Assembly: GCA_025399215.1 (NCBI GenBank)
Contig: MU621131.1
Location: forward strand, 55,620 to 94,404
DNA length: 38,785 nt
Reading direction: 5' to 3'
Origin: Globomyces pollinis-pini
Lineage: Eukaryota; Chytridiomycota; Chytridiomycetes; Rhizophydiales; Globomycetaceae
Of this stretch, positions 19,232 to 26,601 are shown in pieces (within the stretch, counting starts at the first letter, position 1; every line of letters starts with the position of its first letter). The position numbers and the translations under genes are program-made. A model generated the notes under the pieces. That model was given only the letters and a program-made list of their open reading frames with translations, had not been told where the DNA came from and searched no databases.

Positions 19232-19909
19232 ACATTTGTAAATACCCAGAGAACCCAAGTGGCTTAGGAAAACTTTAGTCAAAAATGGTCATAATCCATA
19301 ATCATATTACTGGTTGGCGGGTTTTTGGAATTGAAAAGTAAACAGCAATCACAAATGAAATGAATTGGATTTCTTTGATTCCAATAAAAAACAAAGTTTG
19401 GTTGTGGTTGTGGACATCTCTTGTAGAATTTTGTAAATTATGATTAATAGAGTCACGTCACTGAGATTAACTAGCATTAAAGAAGCAAACTACTGATTTA
19501 TTCAGAATTTCAATTGAAAGCTTGTGTTAGACACTTTTGTGTTAAGAAATTACATTTTATTTTCTAAACAAGTTCTTCAGACATATGCTAATACACTAAC
19601 GCATTCCTAGTGATTATTTAGAACAGTACTTCCATCTTCATTGTATATTTTCATCTATCACTCATTGTTTCATCAATGTGACCAGTGAACGGTACCTGAA
19701 AAACAACAGGTAATAGTCGGCAATAATAAAATGGGAACAGGTGATTGTAGGATGGCCAAACGTTTTATAAAGGGACACAGTAGTTACTGTGTACCCTTAA
19801 TGCCTGGTTTCCAGAAGCGGGATTTTTAAATTGTATCACATATTGAGTCATTTTGATACAAAAATGATTCAAATGATAACTCATTGAATAATTATTATAG
19901 ACTGACGTG
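19232..19909. other. Divergent intergenic region, globin-1 / MLRQ-2
   Basis: Shared upstream region of globin-1 (-) and MLRQ-2 (+). Apart from the TATA boxes and AP-1-like sites listed, nothing was recognised. Confidence 0.45.
19844..19850. promoter_or_regulatory. AP-1-like site upstream of MLRQ-2
   Basis: TGAGTCA, 59 bp before the MLRQ-2 TATA box. Confidence 0.35.
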
Positions 19910-19917
19910 TATAAAAT
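19910..19917 (+). promoter_or_regulatory. TATA box of MLRQ-2
   Basis: TATAAAAT, 41 nt before the ATG at 19959. The leader after it (AGAAAT-AAT-TCAATTCCA) is clearly homologous to that of MLRQ-3. Confidence 0.6.
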
Positions 19918-19958
19918 GACAGAAATTAATGTCAATTCCATCATCCTGATATCAAATT

Positions 19959-20225
19959 ATGTCCTCATCAATCAAAACTAACTCTGCCATGGGTCTCACC
20001 AGTTTCTTCCATATCAAGAAAGTTCCAGTAGGTATCTACCCCTTACTAGGAATCATTGGTTTTGCTGTAGGAGGAGCAAGCTACTTTGCCTACCATTCCC
20101 TTAGTGGACCTGAAATCCTTCTTCGAAAAGGTGAAGCTCCAAATATGTCTTTAAAATCAAACGAAACTACTAAATTCTATCGTCCTACCGAAGGCCATTT
20201 CGTACATTGGAAAAGACAATTTTAA
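19959..20225 (+). CDS. MLRQ/B12D (NDUFA4-like) mitochondrial membrane protein, copy 2
   Basis: 88 residues, no intron. Basic HIKKVPVGIYP precedes one hydrophobic span (about residues 25-47, YPLLGIIGFAVGGASYFAY), followed by LSGPEILLRKGEAP and a C-terminal NETTKFYRPTEGHFVHWKRQF. These are the blocks of the B12D / MLRQ family of respiratory-chain-associated single-span proteins. It is divergent from globin-1 and convergent with bHLH-6. In plants, B12D genes are induced by low oxygen; whether that applies here is unknown. Confidence 0.77.
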   Translation: MSSSIKTNSAMGLTSFFHIKKVPVGIYPLLGIIGFAVGGASYFAYHSLSGPEILLRKGEAPNMSLKSNETTKFYRPTEGHFVHWKRQF

Positions 20226-20443
20226 ACTCATTCATTTTAATAAAAAATACCATTACATTAAAACCTCATCATTAAATATTTTTGTTGGTCTTTCATCATC
20301 TGAAATTTTTTTAACATAAAAAAACTAGAACAAGATAACTTGAGACAGAATCAAAAAGGAGGGAAATGTTTTACTTTTATTCTTTACTTAAATACTGTGG
20401 TAACATGGAGTTAGTCAAACCACTTTTGTCAATACAATGTTAC

Positions 20444-20950
20444 CTAGGATATCAAGTTGGATAACCTCATTGGATAATTTGGATCTTGGGATGATCGCTT
20501 AAGCGATAGAACAGTTGGACAGACGGAAGATTTAACATTACTATTTGAACCACTCTTACAATGATTTTGTGAAGGAAAAACAACAGGTTTGAATAATAGA
20601 TTTGGTGTCAAACAACGATTCACATGACTTTTTTTGGCCATTGGAGGACTAGCAGAAAGATTAGGAAGGATATCATTTGGTGGGGCAAAACTAGGAAGCG
20701 AAACTGGGTACGTACAATTGGGTTTCGAAGAATCAGCACTGTTATTTTTCATCTCTTGGATGTATTCAATAGCATTTGTGAGGATCTGAATAGTACCCAA
20801 TAGATAATTATTTGGAGTGTCTCTACTTTTTGGTACCAATTGAACCAAACGTTCCAAACATTTTGATATATTTTGCCTTCTCCTCTTCTCAACCTTTGAA
20901 TGCCGAATTCTTCTTAATCTATCCTTTTCTTCTTTTAGATCAGCAGTCAT
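20444..20950 (-). CDS. Small bHLH transcription factor (bHLH-6, subfamily II)
   Basis: 168 residues, no intron. Basic region RHSKVEKRRRQNI with His17, Glu21, Arg25; helix 1 SKCLERLVQLVP; loop ending LLGT; helix 2 IQILTNAIEYIQEM. The central part is Pro/Ser-rich and polar. The end, SQDPNYPMRLSNLIS, matches bHLH-7 (SQDPNHPMRISNLIMS) and carries the shared tail. It is the bHLH member of duplication unit 1, 218 bp from the end of MLRQ-2. Confidence 0.9.
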   Translation of the reverse strand: MTADLKEEKDRLRRIRHSKVEKRRRQNISKCLERLVQLVPKSRDTPNNYLLGTIQILTNAIEYIQEMKNNSADSSKPNCTYPVSLPSFAPPNDILPNLSASPPMAKKSHVNRCLTPNLLFKPVVFPSQNHCKSGSNSNVKSSVCPTVLSLKRSSQDPNYPMRLSNLIS

Positions 20951-21440
20951 TCAAGACGTGTAGAATAGTTTAGCCGTTATATTAGTTCTGCCACGTATGT
21001 GGCTTTTCACAATACACTTTGTGTAATCCAAAATGCAGAAACAGAACCTTGGTTTTCCTTAGATAGCGGCTTCAAAGCATATAATCGGTTGTGGTCGGAA
21101 TAGTGGCTCTAAAATCATATAGCGCACCATAATCACCCGCATTTATTGGCACTCAAAGATGGATGATCTGTACAACAGCTTTCTCTTGAGCACTTCATCT
21201 AGTATCATTGCATGACACTTAACAAATTATCTGGCTAGAAATGGATCCACTGGAATAGTCTCTTGTTTGTAGTCAGAAAAGCATAACTTTGATGGAGATG
21301 GAGCACTACATATCTCTCTTTGATTTAAATTCCTGTTCACAATCTTAGTGCAACTCTTTCACATGGGACTTAAGAACACTTCACCGATTTTCATTAAATA
21401 TAGCATCAACATTAGTTTTCATTAAATACAACACGGATCT
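20951..21440. other. Intergenic region, bHLH-6 promoter side
   Basis: Between bHLH-6 and the 3' end of globin-2. Contains GCCACGTATGTGGC at 20990-21003 and a local repeat of TTTTCATTAAATA near 21389 and 21416, the second being part of the duplicated globin 3' flank. Confidence 0.45.
20990..21003. promoter_or_regulatory. GCCAC-N4-GTGGC inverted repeat upstream of bHLH-6
   Basis: GCCACGTATGTGGC, 39 bp before the bHLH-6 start, with 5-bp arms and an embedded CACGT. A possible E-box-like site. Confidence 0.35.
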
Positions 21441-21926
21441 TTATTTCGAATAGTATCTATAGAGTATAGCTCCGCCGACAGCAACTCCAGCCAAGACATA
21501 TGGCAAATGTTCATTCAATGAAAATGGTTTCTTTGGTTCACGTCCTAATACATCATCTTTTGTGGTGGCAGCAATCGCAATTACTTCATCAACAAGATCT
21601 TGGGAGACTCCAAGTGTGGTCATGGCTTTTGCAAGAGTTACGGCCACACGATTAAAGTGCTCTTCAGTCAAATTCAATTTTGCATGAGCAACGCGCATGT
21701 TCTTTCCATCGTATGGTGTTCCACCCAAAACATGGATTAAGAAGGACTTTTGCATCCGCCTTTGTCTTTTCATGTTGGTTTTTGCAAATATTGGTGCAAC
21801 AAGTTCATCTTTTAGAAGCATGTCATAGAACAATTCCACACTAATGGTCAGATAAATACAGTATTACGTGGCATCAATTGCAGGTTCACCACCTAACTTT
21901 TCGTACAAAGTCTTTTCTGAGCTCAT
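21441..21926 (-). CDS. Tail-anchored truncated hemoglobin (group I), copy 2
   Basis: Two exons, 21926-21868 and 21840-21441, with a 27-nt intron (21841-21867) give 152 residues. All heme-pocket residues described for copy 1 are kept. The protein differs from copy 1 at a handful of positions (for example Gly35Ala, Leu37Ile, Asn55Ile, Ala61Thr) and has a three-residue deletion in the C-terminal hydrophobic anchor (LPYVLAGVAVGGAILY, then RYYSK). A 209-bp core (21508-21716) differs from copy 1 at only two bases, both silent, pointing to recent gene conversion. Confidence 0.9.
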
Positions 21927-21960
21927 TATTTTTTTTTTATGCTCTGTAATGCGCTGCTCG

Positions 21961-21968
21961 TTTTTATA
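21961..21968 (-). promoter_or_regulatory. TATA box of globin-2
   Basis: TATAAAAA on the minus strand, 34 nt before the ATG at 21926. TGACTCG at 21983-21989 follows, a one-base-off counterpart of the AP-1-like site of globin-1. Confidence 0.5.
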
Positions 21969-21989
21969 CTGGACGGGATTGGTGACTCG

Positions 21990-22651
21990 ACATTTTGTTG
22001 AATCATCATTTGTCACAGAACTATGTGGCGTTTAAAGAACTTTGCCAAACGGTGGACTGTTATCAGGTTTTTGTGTAGGTTTTCTAGAAAGATTTAGATA
22101 ATAAACCTTACGGAATTGAATCGACTCTTTCAAATGGGATTGGCGAAATGAGTTGGTTGTGGCTGTGAGTCACTGGCATTTGGGGGTGTTGTTATAGATG
22201 AAAAGTAATTAAACCGTTGCTTTAAAACTCGTTAGACGTAAGTTATAAGTGGTTCATTCGAATAATATATTTTATATAGTCCGTAGTACCCAGTTTGAGT
22301 ACGAGGATTTTCCATTTGTGGGCAAACTATTTTCGTTCTACTACCATAATCTGTTCTTTCACATAGCAGTGACTGGTATACGATTATCCAGTGTTTATTA
22401 AACTAAGTGGTTCGCTTTTTATTCCTTATACCACTCCCTGTTTCAGTGTTGTAACCAGAAACGGATTTTTCTGAAAACGAATCATATTACAATTGAGGTT
22501 TTGACCCATGTTAAATTATACATGTATTGTGTCAAGCACTATAAAGAGCCGCAGTTTTCCCTGTTTCTACTCTGAAGTTCTGCTCGCAGAACAACCTAAT
22601 CTTAAAATGCGTAACAGGGTGTTTGTAGTACAACATTCAATCACTGAGGTA
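21990..22651. other. Divergent intergenic region, globin-2 / MLRQ-3
   Basis: Counterpart of 19232-19909. Carries TGAGTCA at 22166-22172. A plus frame at 22508-22750 overlaps MLRQ-3 in another frame and is rejected. Confidence 0.45.
22166..22172. promoter_or_regulatory. AP-1-like site between globin-2 and MLRQ-3
   Basis: TGAGTCA in the shared upstream region, about 240 bp from globin-2 and 480 bp from MLRQ-3. Confidence 0.3.
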
Positions 22652-22659
22652 TATAAAAT
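22652..22659 (+). promoter_or_regulatory. TATA box of MLRQ-3
   Basis: TATAAAAT, 33 nt before the ATG at 22693, in a leader homologous to that of MLRQ-2. Confidence 0.6.
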
Positions 22660-22692
22660 CACAGAAATCAATATCAATTCCAACATCAAAAT

Positions 22693-22959
22693 ATGTCCTC
22701 ATCATTCAATTTTAACTCTGCTATGCGATTCAGCAACTTCTTCAAATTAAAGAAAGTTCCAGTAGGCATCTACCCCTTATTAGGCATCATTGGTTTTGCT
22801 ATAAGTGGGGCTAGCTACTTTGCCTACCATTCACTTAGTGGTCCTGAAATCCTTCTTCGAAAAGGTGAATCTCCACATTTATCGCTAAAATCAAACGAAA
22901 CAACAAAGTTGTACCGTCCAACCGAAGGCCATTTCGTATATTGGAAAAGACAATTTTAA
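22693..22959 (+). CDS. MLRQ/B12D (NDUFA4-like) mitochondrial membrane protein, copy 3
   Basis: 88 residues, no intron, same length and layout as copy 2. It has FFKLKKVPVGIYP, the span YPLLGIIGFAISGASYFAY, LSGPEILLRKGE, and a C-terminal NETTKLYRPTEGHFVYWKRQF. Differences from copy 2 include many silent sites, so this pair is clearly older than the near-identical globin core beside it, or it has escaped conversion. Confidence 0.77.
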   Translation: MSSSFNFNSAMRFSNFFKLKKVPVGIYPLLGIIGFAISGASYFAYHSLSGPEILLRKGESPHLSLKSNETTKLYRPTEGHFVYWKRQF

Positions 22960-23769
22960 ATTACCTTATGGAACTAATAAAGACCTCATGATAAAGCTCA
23001 CAATTACGTAGTGGTTGCCTACTTTCCTACTCTTATTTGTTGCTTTTACGTGATATTTAGTAAAGGGTTCAGGTCTAGTTAACATTATCTGACTCTCCTT
23101 TTATATCGTTTGTCAAACACGGACAAAAGATTTTCTTTGATAATCTCTGATAAGGGTAAAATTGTTTCATCTAGAGTTCAACACCGTATCTTCAAGCTAT
23201 GGAAACTAGGATAAAAGAAGATTACAAAGTGAGTGGAGAATTGTTTAGATTTTCATGAGGAGAAATATGAAGTTACCTATTTGAATTATTAATCACAATC
23301 TGGATCTGAAGTTCCTCTTTCATCACTATCAAGTAGATTATGGAGATATTTACGACATTTATTGTGATGTTTAATTCTCCAGTGGTATATATGTTGAATA
23401 ACATGATTCATTTTAATTTCAACTTCAATTTTATATACTCTTTGCCAATTTGGTTCGATAAAAGAAAATCTGAATTTTAATTGTAGTGTTGGATCAGTAG
23501 TATGCAACGGATATTATGACTTTATTGGCAATGAACATGTCAAATCATTTTCGTATGGTTGATACAATTGTTTGTTTTCACTACTGTGTTAGATATAATC
23601 TTATTGTATCTGAGCTCAAAAATGGAATCGAATAAATAAAAGGTGTGTTTATGGTGTCATGTAAAGGAAATGGGGATCAAAATGGAGAATATGATTTATA
23701 TTATATTCGTTATTTAAATACAGTGTTGACATGGAGTCTGTTAAACCGCCATTGTCAATCAAATGCTGA
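22960..23769. other. 0.8-kb region present only in unit 2
   Basis: In unit 1 the MLRQ and bHLH genes are 218 bp apart; here 810 bp. A minus-strand frame 23289-23507 has its only ATG at 23411 (40 residues) with a TATATAAAA 17 nt before it, too close to serve it. No transposon signature or target-site duplication was recognised. Confidence 0.45.
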
Positions 23770-24405
23770 TTAGGACATGATCAAGTTGGATATCCTCATT
23801 GGATGGTTTGGGTCTTGAGATAATCGCTTAAAGGACGGAACTGTCGGATCGATGTACACTGTATTGTATTGGCTTGCATTATTAGAACCACCTTTGTAAT
23901 ACTTTGTAGAGGTGAAGATGGAAGGCGTTGTATAGGAGTCATAAAAATCACTTCTGATTGCATCTCGATTCCAATATTGATATGTTTTACCTAGTGTAGA
24001 GCCATCGGAAGGAAAAACTAGTGCAGGAGAAGAAGTAGTGGTAGGACTAGCAGAAGGAATAGAAGGGCTAGCAGAAGGAGTGATAGGACTGGCATATGGT
24101 GTACTGAAAAGAGGTTTAGCAGAGGCATTATGGATTGAAGGTGCAATGAAGTTGTTCGTTTTGACTATGGGAGTATCATATTTAGAAAATTTGTCAAGTT
24201 TGATTTTCTTTTCATGAAGATACTCAATAGTATTGGTCAGGATCTGAATAGTACCCAATGGAAGACAATTTTTAGATTCTGGTTCTCGATTTTTCGGTAC
24301 AAGTTCCTTCAAGCGATTCAAACAGTTTGATATCTTCCGCCTTCTCGTCTTTTCAATCTGGGAATGTTCGATTTTCCTAAGTCGGTCTTTCTCTGAATCG
24401 GTCAT
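23770..24405 (-). CDS. Small bHLH transcription factor (bHLH-7, subfamily II)
   Basis: 211 residues, no intron, the longest of the nine. Basic region EHSQIEKTRRRKI with His14, Glu18, Arg22; helix 1 SNCLNRLKELVP; loop ending LPLGT; helix 2 IQILTNTIEYLHEKK. The middle has degenerate ASP repeats (YASPITPSASPSIPSASP), a Pro/Ser/Thr-rich stretch. It ends SQDPNHPMRISNLIMS, with the shared tail. It is the bHLH member of duplication unit 2. Head-to-head with Ecl1-like C, 249 bp apart, repeating the bHLH-2/Ecl1-like B arrangement. TATA box at 24437-24444. Confidence 0.9.
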   Translation of the reverse strand: MTDSEKDRLRKIEHSQIEKTRRRKISNCLNRLKELVPKNREPESKNCLPLGTIQILTNTIEYLHEKKIKLDKFSKYDTPIVKTNNFIAPSIHNASAKPLFSTPYASPITPSASPSIPSASPTTTSSPALVFPSDGSTLGKTYQYWNRDAIRSDFYDSYTTPSIFTSTKYYKGGSNNASQYNTVYIDPTVPSFKRLSQDPNHPMRISNLIMS

Positions 24406-24436
24406 GGAGAAGTTTCGGTACAGTTCAACACCACTC

Positions 24437-24444
24437 TATTTATA
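24437..24444 (-). promoter_or_regulatory. TATA box of bHLH-7
   Basis: TATAAATA on the minus strand, 31 nt before the ATG at 24405; identical to the bHLH-1 element. Confidence 0.6.
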
Positions 24445-24602
24445 TCTGTTGTTTTGTCACAATGAATTGCGTCATTTTACAGTTGATTGGTGTGGGGTGG
24501 CTTTTGGGATGCACTTTTGTACAGAGTTCAAAAGATCACGCCATAGAAGGGTTATATGATGATACCATGACGAATAGCAAGGGATGTTAGGAAAGAGAGT
24601 GA

Positions 24603-24610
24603 TATAAAAG
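24603..24610 (+). promoter_or_regulatory. TATA box of Ecl1-like C
   Basis: TATAAAAG, 44 nt before the ATG at 24655. Confidence 0.55.
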
Positions 24611-24654
24611 CTGACAGTCATTGGCGTTGATATTCAAAATCTGAACTTAAAACA

Positions 24655-24951
24655 ATGGAAGAATTTACTAGCTGGTGCCGTTGCGATAAAAAAGTCCCTC
24701 ATGATGTAATCTACTGCTCAAATGAATGTCTGGTCAATGACTTCTCCTCCATAACCGAATCCGATCCAATACAATCAAACGAATATCTTTCAACACCTCG
24801 TGTTGGACAACCTTTATATCTAAAAAATCTGGCCTACCTGATTTCTAATCAGTCAGATAACCATCAAGATATCAGTCTGCAAATGAAATTCACAAGGAAA
24901 CCTTTTAAACCAAAAAGATACAATTCGCACGAATATTTCTTGGCTGTTTAA
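24655..24951 (+). CDS. Ecl1-like zinc-binding protein C (CxC type)
   Basis: 98 residues, no intron. Trp7-Cys8-Arg-Cys10, DKKVPHD with His16, YCSNEC (Cys21, Cys25) and LVNDFSS, as in A and B. A polar, unconserved middle is followed by RKPFKPKRYNSHEYFL plus two residues, the end shared with B. Only the N-terminal finger and this tail are conserved, so both are likely functional elements. It is divergent from bHLH-7. Confidence 0.7.
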   Translation: MEEFTSWCRCDKKVPHDVIYCSNECLVNDFSSITESDPIQSNEYLSTPRVGQPLYLKNLAYLISNQSDNHQDISLQMKFTRKPFKPKRYNSHEYFLAV

Positions 24952-25634
24952 TTTGTAAATCGATAAATAAAGATCCTCTATTCAAGGAGATACATGTTAT
25001 CATTGTAGAATGAATGTAATAACCGTTCAAGTTGTTGATTAATATATTCTTAAACACCAAGATTTGATTTTTAGTATTCAATAAGTAGTCAATGTGATGA
25101 ACAAACCAGGTTTGTTTCCCTTAAGTATTGTTCTGATTAAGCCTAGTTATACTCATATATGTTATCCCTTATCATTGATTCTTCCAGTAATTTTTTTACA
25201 ATCTCCGTATCGCAACTTGAAATTGAAAGAATGTATAATAATCAATCTCAATTTATTTACTATCCATAAATATAATTGGTAAAAGAACTTTTGGCGCGTT
25301 AAATTAGACCTTGAAATTGTACGAGTTTATGAGAATGACAAGTACGGAAAACAACACCCCTTGATTAACCAAAGTGCCCAGGTCAATCAAGGGCTGTGGC
25401 AAATTATAGGGCCAAACGACATTGATGCGTCATTAAAGGCTAATTTGTTCAAGAGTACTGTGAGAGTAAGTATCAGTTTCATTTTAAATTCCATCATAAT
25501 GACTACGTTTCAAAGTGAATCTAAAGTTTATGAATGGTAAAGCGAGTCAAAATCAAATGTGATTTATTTTTCGTGATATTGATTGAACAGCATATTGAAA
25601 AAGAAACACTACATAATTTAAATTATAACATATT
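24952..25634. other. Intergenic region between Ecl1-like C and bHLH-8
   Basis: No supported gene; a 62-residue frame at 25094-25282 has no features. A 9-bp perfect inverted repeat is at 25358-25393. Confidence 0.45.
25358..25393. repeat. 9-bp inverted repeat
   Basis: CCCTTGATT and AATCAAGGG with an 18-nt loop. Could form a hairpin; it is not near a gene end. Confidence 0.4.
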
Positions 25635-26000
25635 TTATTGTTCTAGAATGTTTGCAAGACTCATGGGATTTGGAGATGGACTTCTACTTTTGTGAGAAAC
25701 AGGACCAGCTGATGGATTAAATGTTTGGTAAATTTGATACCCAGACCGGCTGGGTTCATTCTGATAATTACAACAGTTACAATACGTACAATTGCAAGTA
25801 CAACTGTTAGCACCTTTTAGTCTTTCCTCCAATTCCTTAATGTAAGCGACAGCATTTTCTAGTATATGCAATTTTTGAATTGATTTTTGGTGTGCACTAT
25901 TAGGGACAAGTTCCTTTAGTTGTTCAACACATGATTTAATTTGAATTCTTCTTCGTCGTTCAATCATAGAATGGGTTAAACCCTCTCGCGAATTGGACAT
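25635..26000 (-). CDS. bHLH transcription factor with a cysteine cluster (bHLH-8, subfamily I)
   Basis: 121 residues, no intron. Basic region THSMIERRRRIQI with His10, Glu14, Arg18; helix 1 KSCVEQLKELVP; helix 2 IQKLHILENAVAYIKELEERL. Directly after helix 2 come six cysteines in eleven residues (Cys67, 69, 71, 74, 76, 77; C-x-C-x-C-x2-C-x-CC), resembling thiolate metal clusters of copper or zinc sensors. The polar C-terminus ends NPMSLANILEQ with the shared tail. Start: the frame is open to 26066, but a TATATA at 26031-26036 lies inside that extension and the ATG at 26000 aligns with bHLH-9, so 26000 is chosen. Confidence 0.88.
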   Translation of the reverse strand: MSNSREGLTHSMIERRRRIQIKSCVEQLKELVPNSAHQKSIQKLHILENAVAYIKELEERLKGANSCTCNCTYCNCCNYQNEPSRSGYQIYQTFNPSAGPVSHKSRSPSPNPMSLANILEQ

Positions 26001-26601
26001 TTTTTGGGAGTCGTCGTTCTCTTGGGACCATATATAAGTAACGCAGCCAGTGTTGGCGGTTCGCACTAGCCAGGGATTTTCTGGAGGCGCAATGTTTTAG
26101 GTTTTCGGATCACACTTTATCTCGAGAATTGCTGTCCTAGTTGAGCGCAATTAAGATGGGTAGGATACGGGGAAATATTATCCACATCTGCTTCTTTTGA
26201 TTTGTCTTGTGCTTAATTGCTACTCTGGTATTCAATTTCAAACATTTCTGGGCAAGTTTCAGGGACAATTCTCGAGTAGGTTTGAGATCCCTGATCAAAT
26301 TGCTTCTTCCTTACGTCATTTTAATTCTTGCTTTGCTGCTGCTCTTAAAAAAATATCTTAGTTGAATATGAGTTTGTATCACATATGTGTAAATTTACTG
26401 GAATGAATGTCTTGTTCAAGAAAATGTCAAAATCAAAGTTCAAATGCGGGAGGTAGTATTCATTTCAGGGCATATCGATATTTTCTACTTGACATTTTTG
26501 TAACGCAAACATATTGCAAACGCTGAACGAGGGTTCTTTAAAAAATAATTCTTTATTGATATATAAAAGCGAAATAATTAACTATGCACTTGAACCAGCC
26601 A
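26001..26601. other. Intergenic region, bHLH-8 promoter side
   Basis: Contains the bHLH-8 TATA (26031-26036) and an 11-bp inverted repeat with CTCGAG cores (26121-26286). No other gene. Confidence 0.45.
26121..26286. repeat. 11-bp inverted repeat with CTCGAG cores
   Basis: CTCGAGAATTG at 26121-26131 and its complement CAATTCTCGAG at 26276-26286, 144 bp apart, upstream of bHLH-8. Confidence 0.4.

Larger units (their letters stand above)
18676..24405. repeat. Segmental duplication: [globin - MLRQ - bHLH] x 2
   Basis: Unit 1 is 18676-20950 and unit 2 is 21441-24405. Each has, in the same order and strands, a truncated hemoglobin (-), an MLRQ/B12D gene (+) and a subfamily II bHLH gene (-). Gene spacing and parts of the promoters are also conserved. 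Unit 2 is longer mainly because of about 590 extra bp between its MLRQ and bHLH genes. Divergence is uneven: very low in the globin, moderate in MLRQ, high in the bHLH tail. Confidence 0.85.

Noticed and set aside
23289..23507. Minus-strand frame in the extra segment of unit 2
   Set aside because: Only ATG gives 40 residues and the TATA-like element is 17 nt away; no family match.
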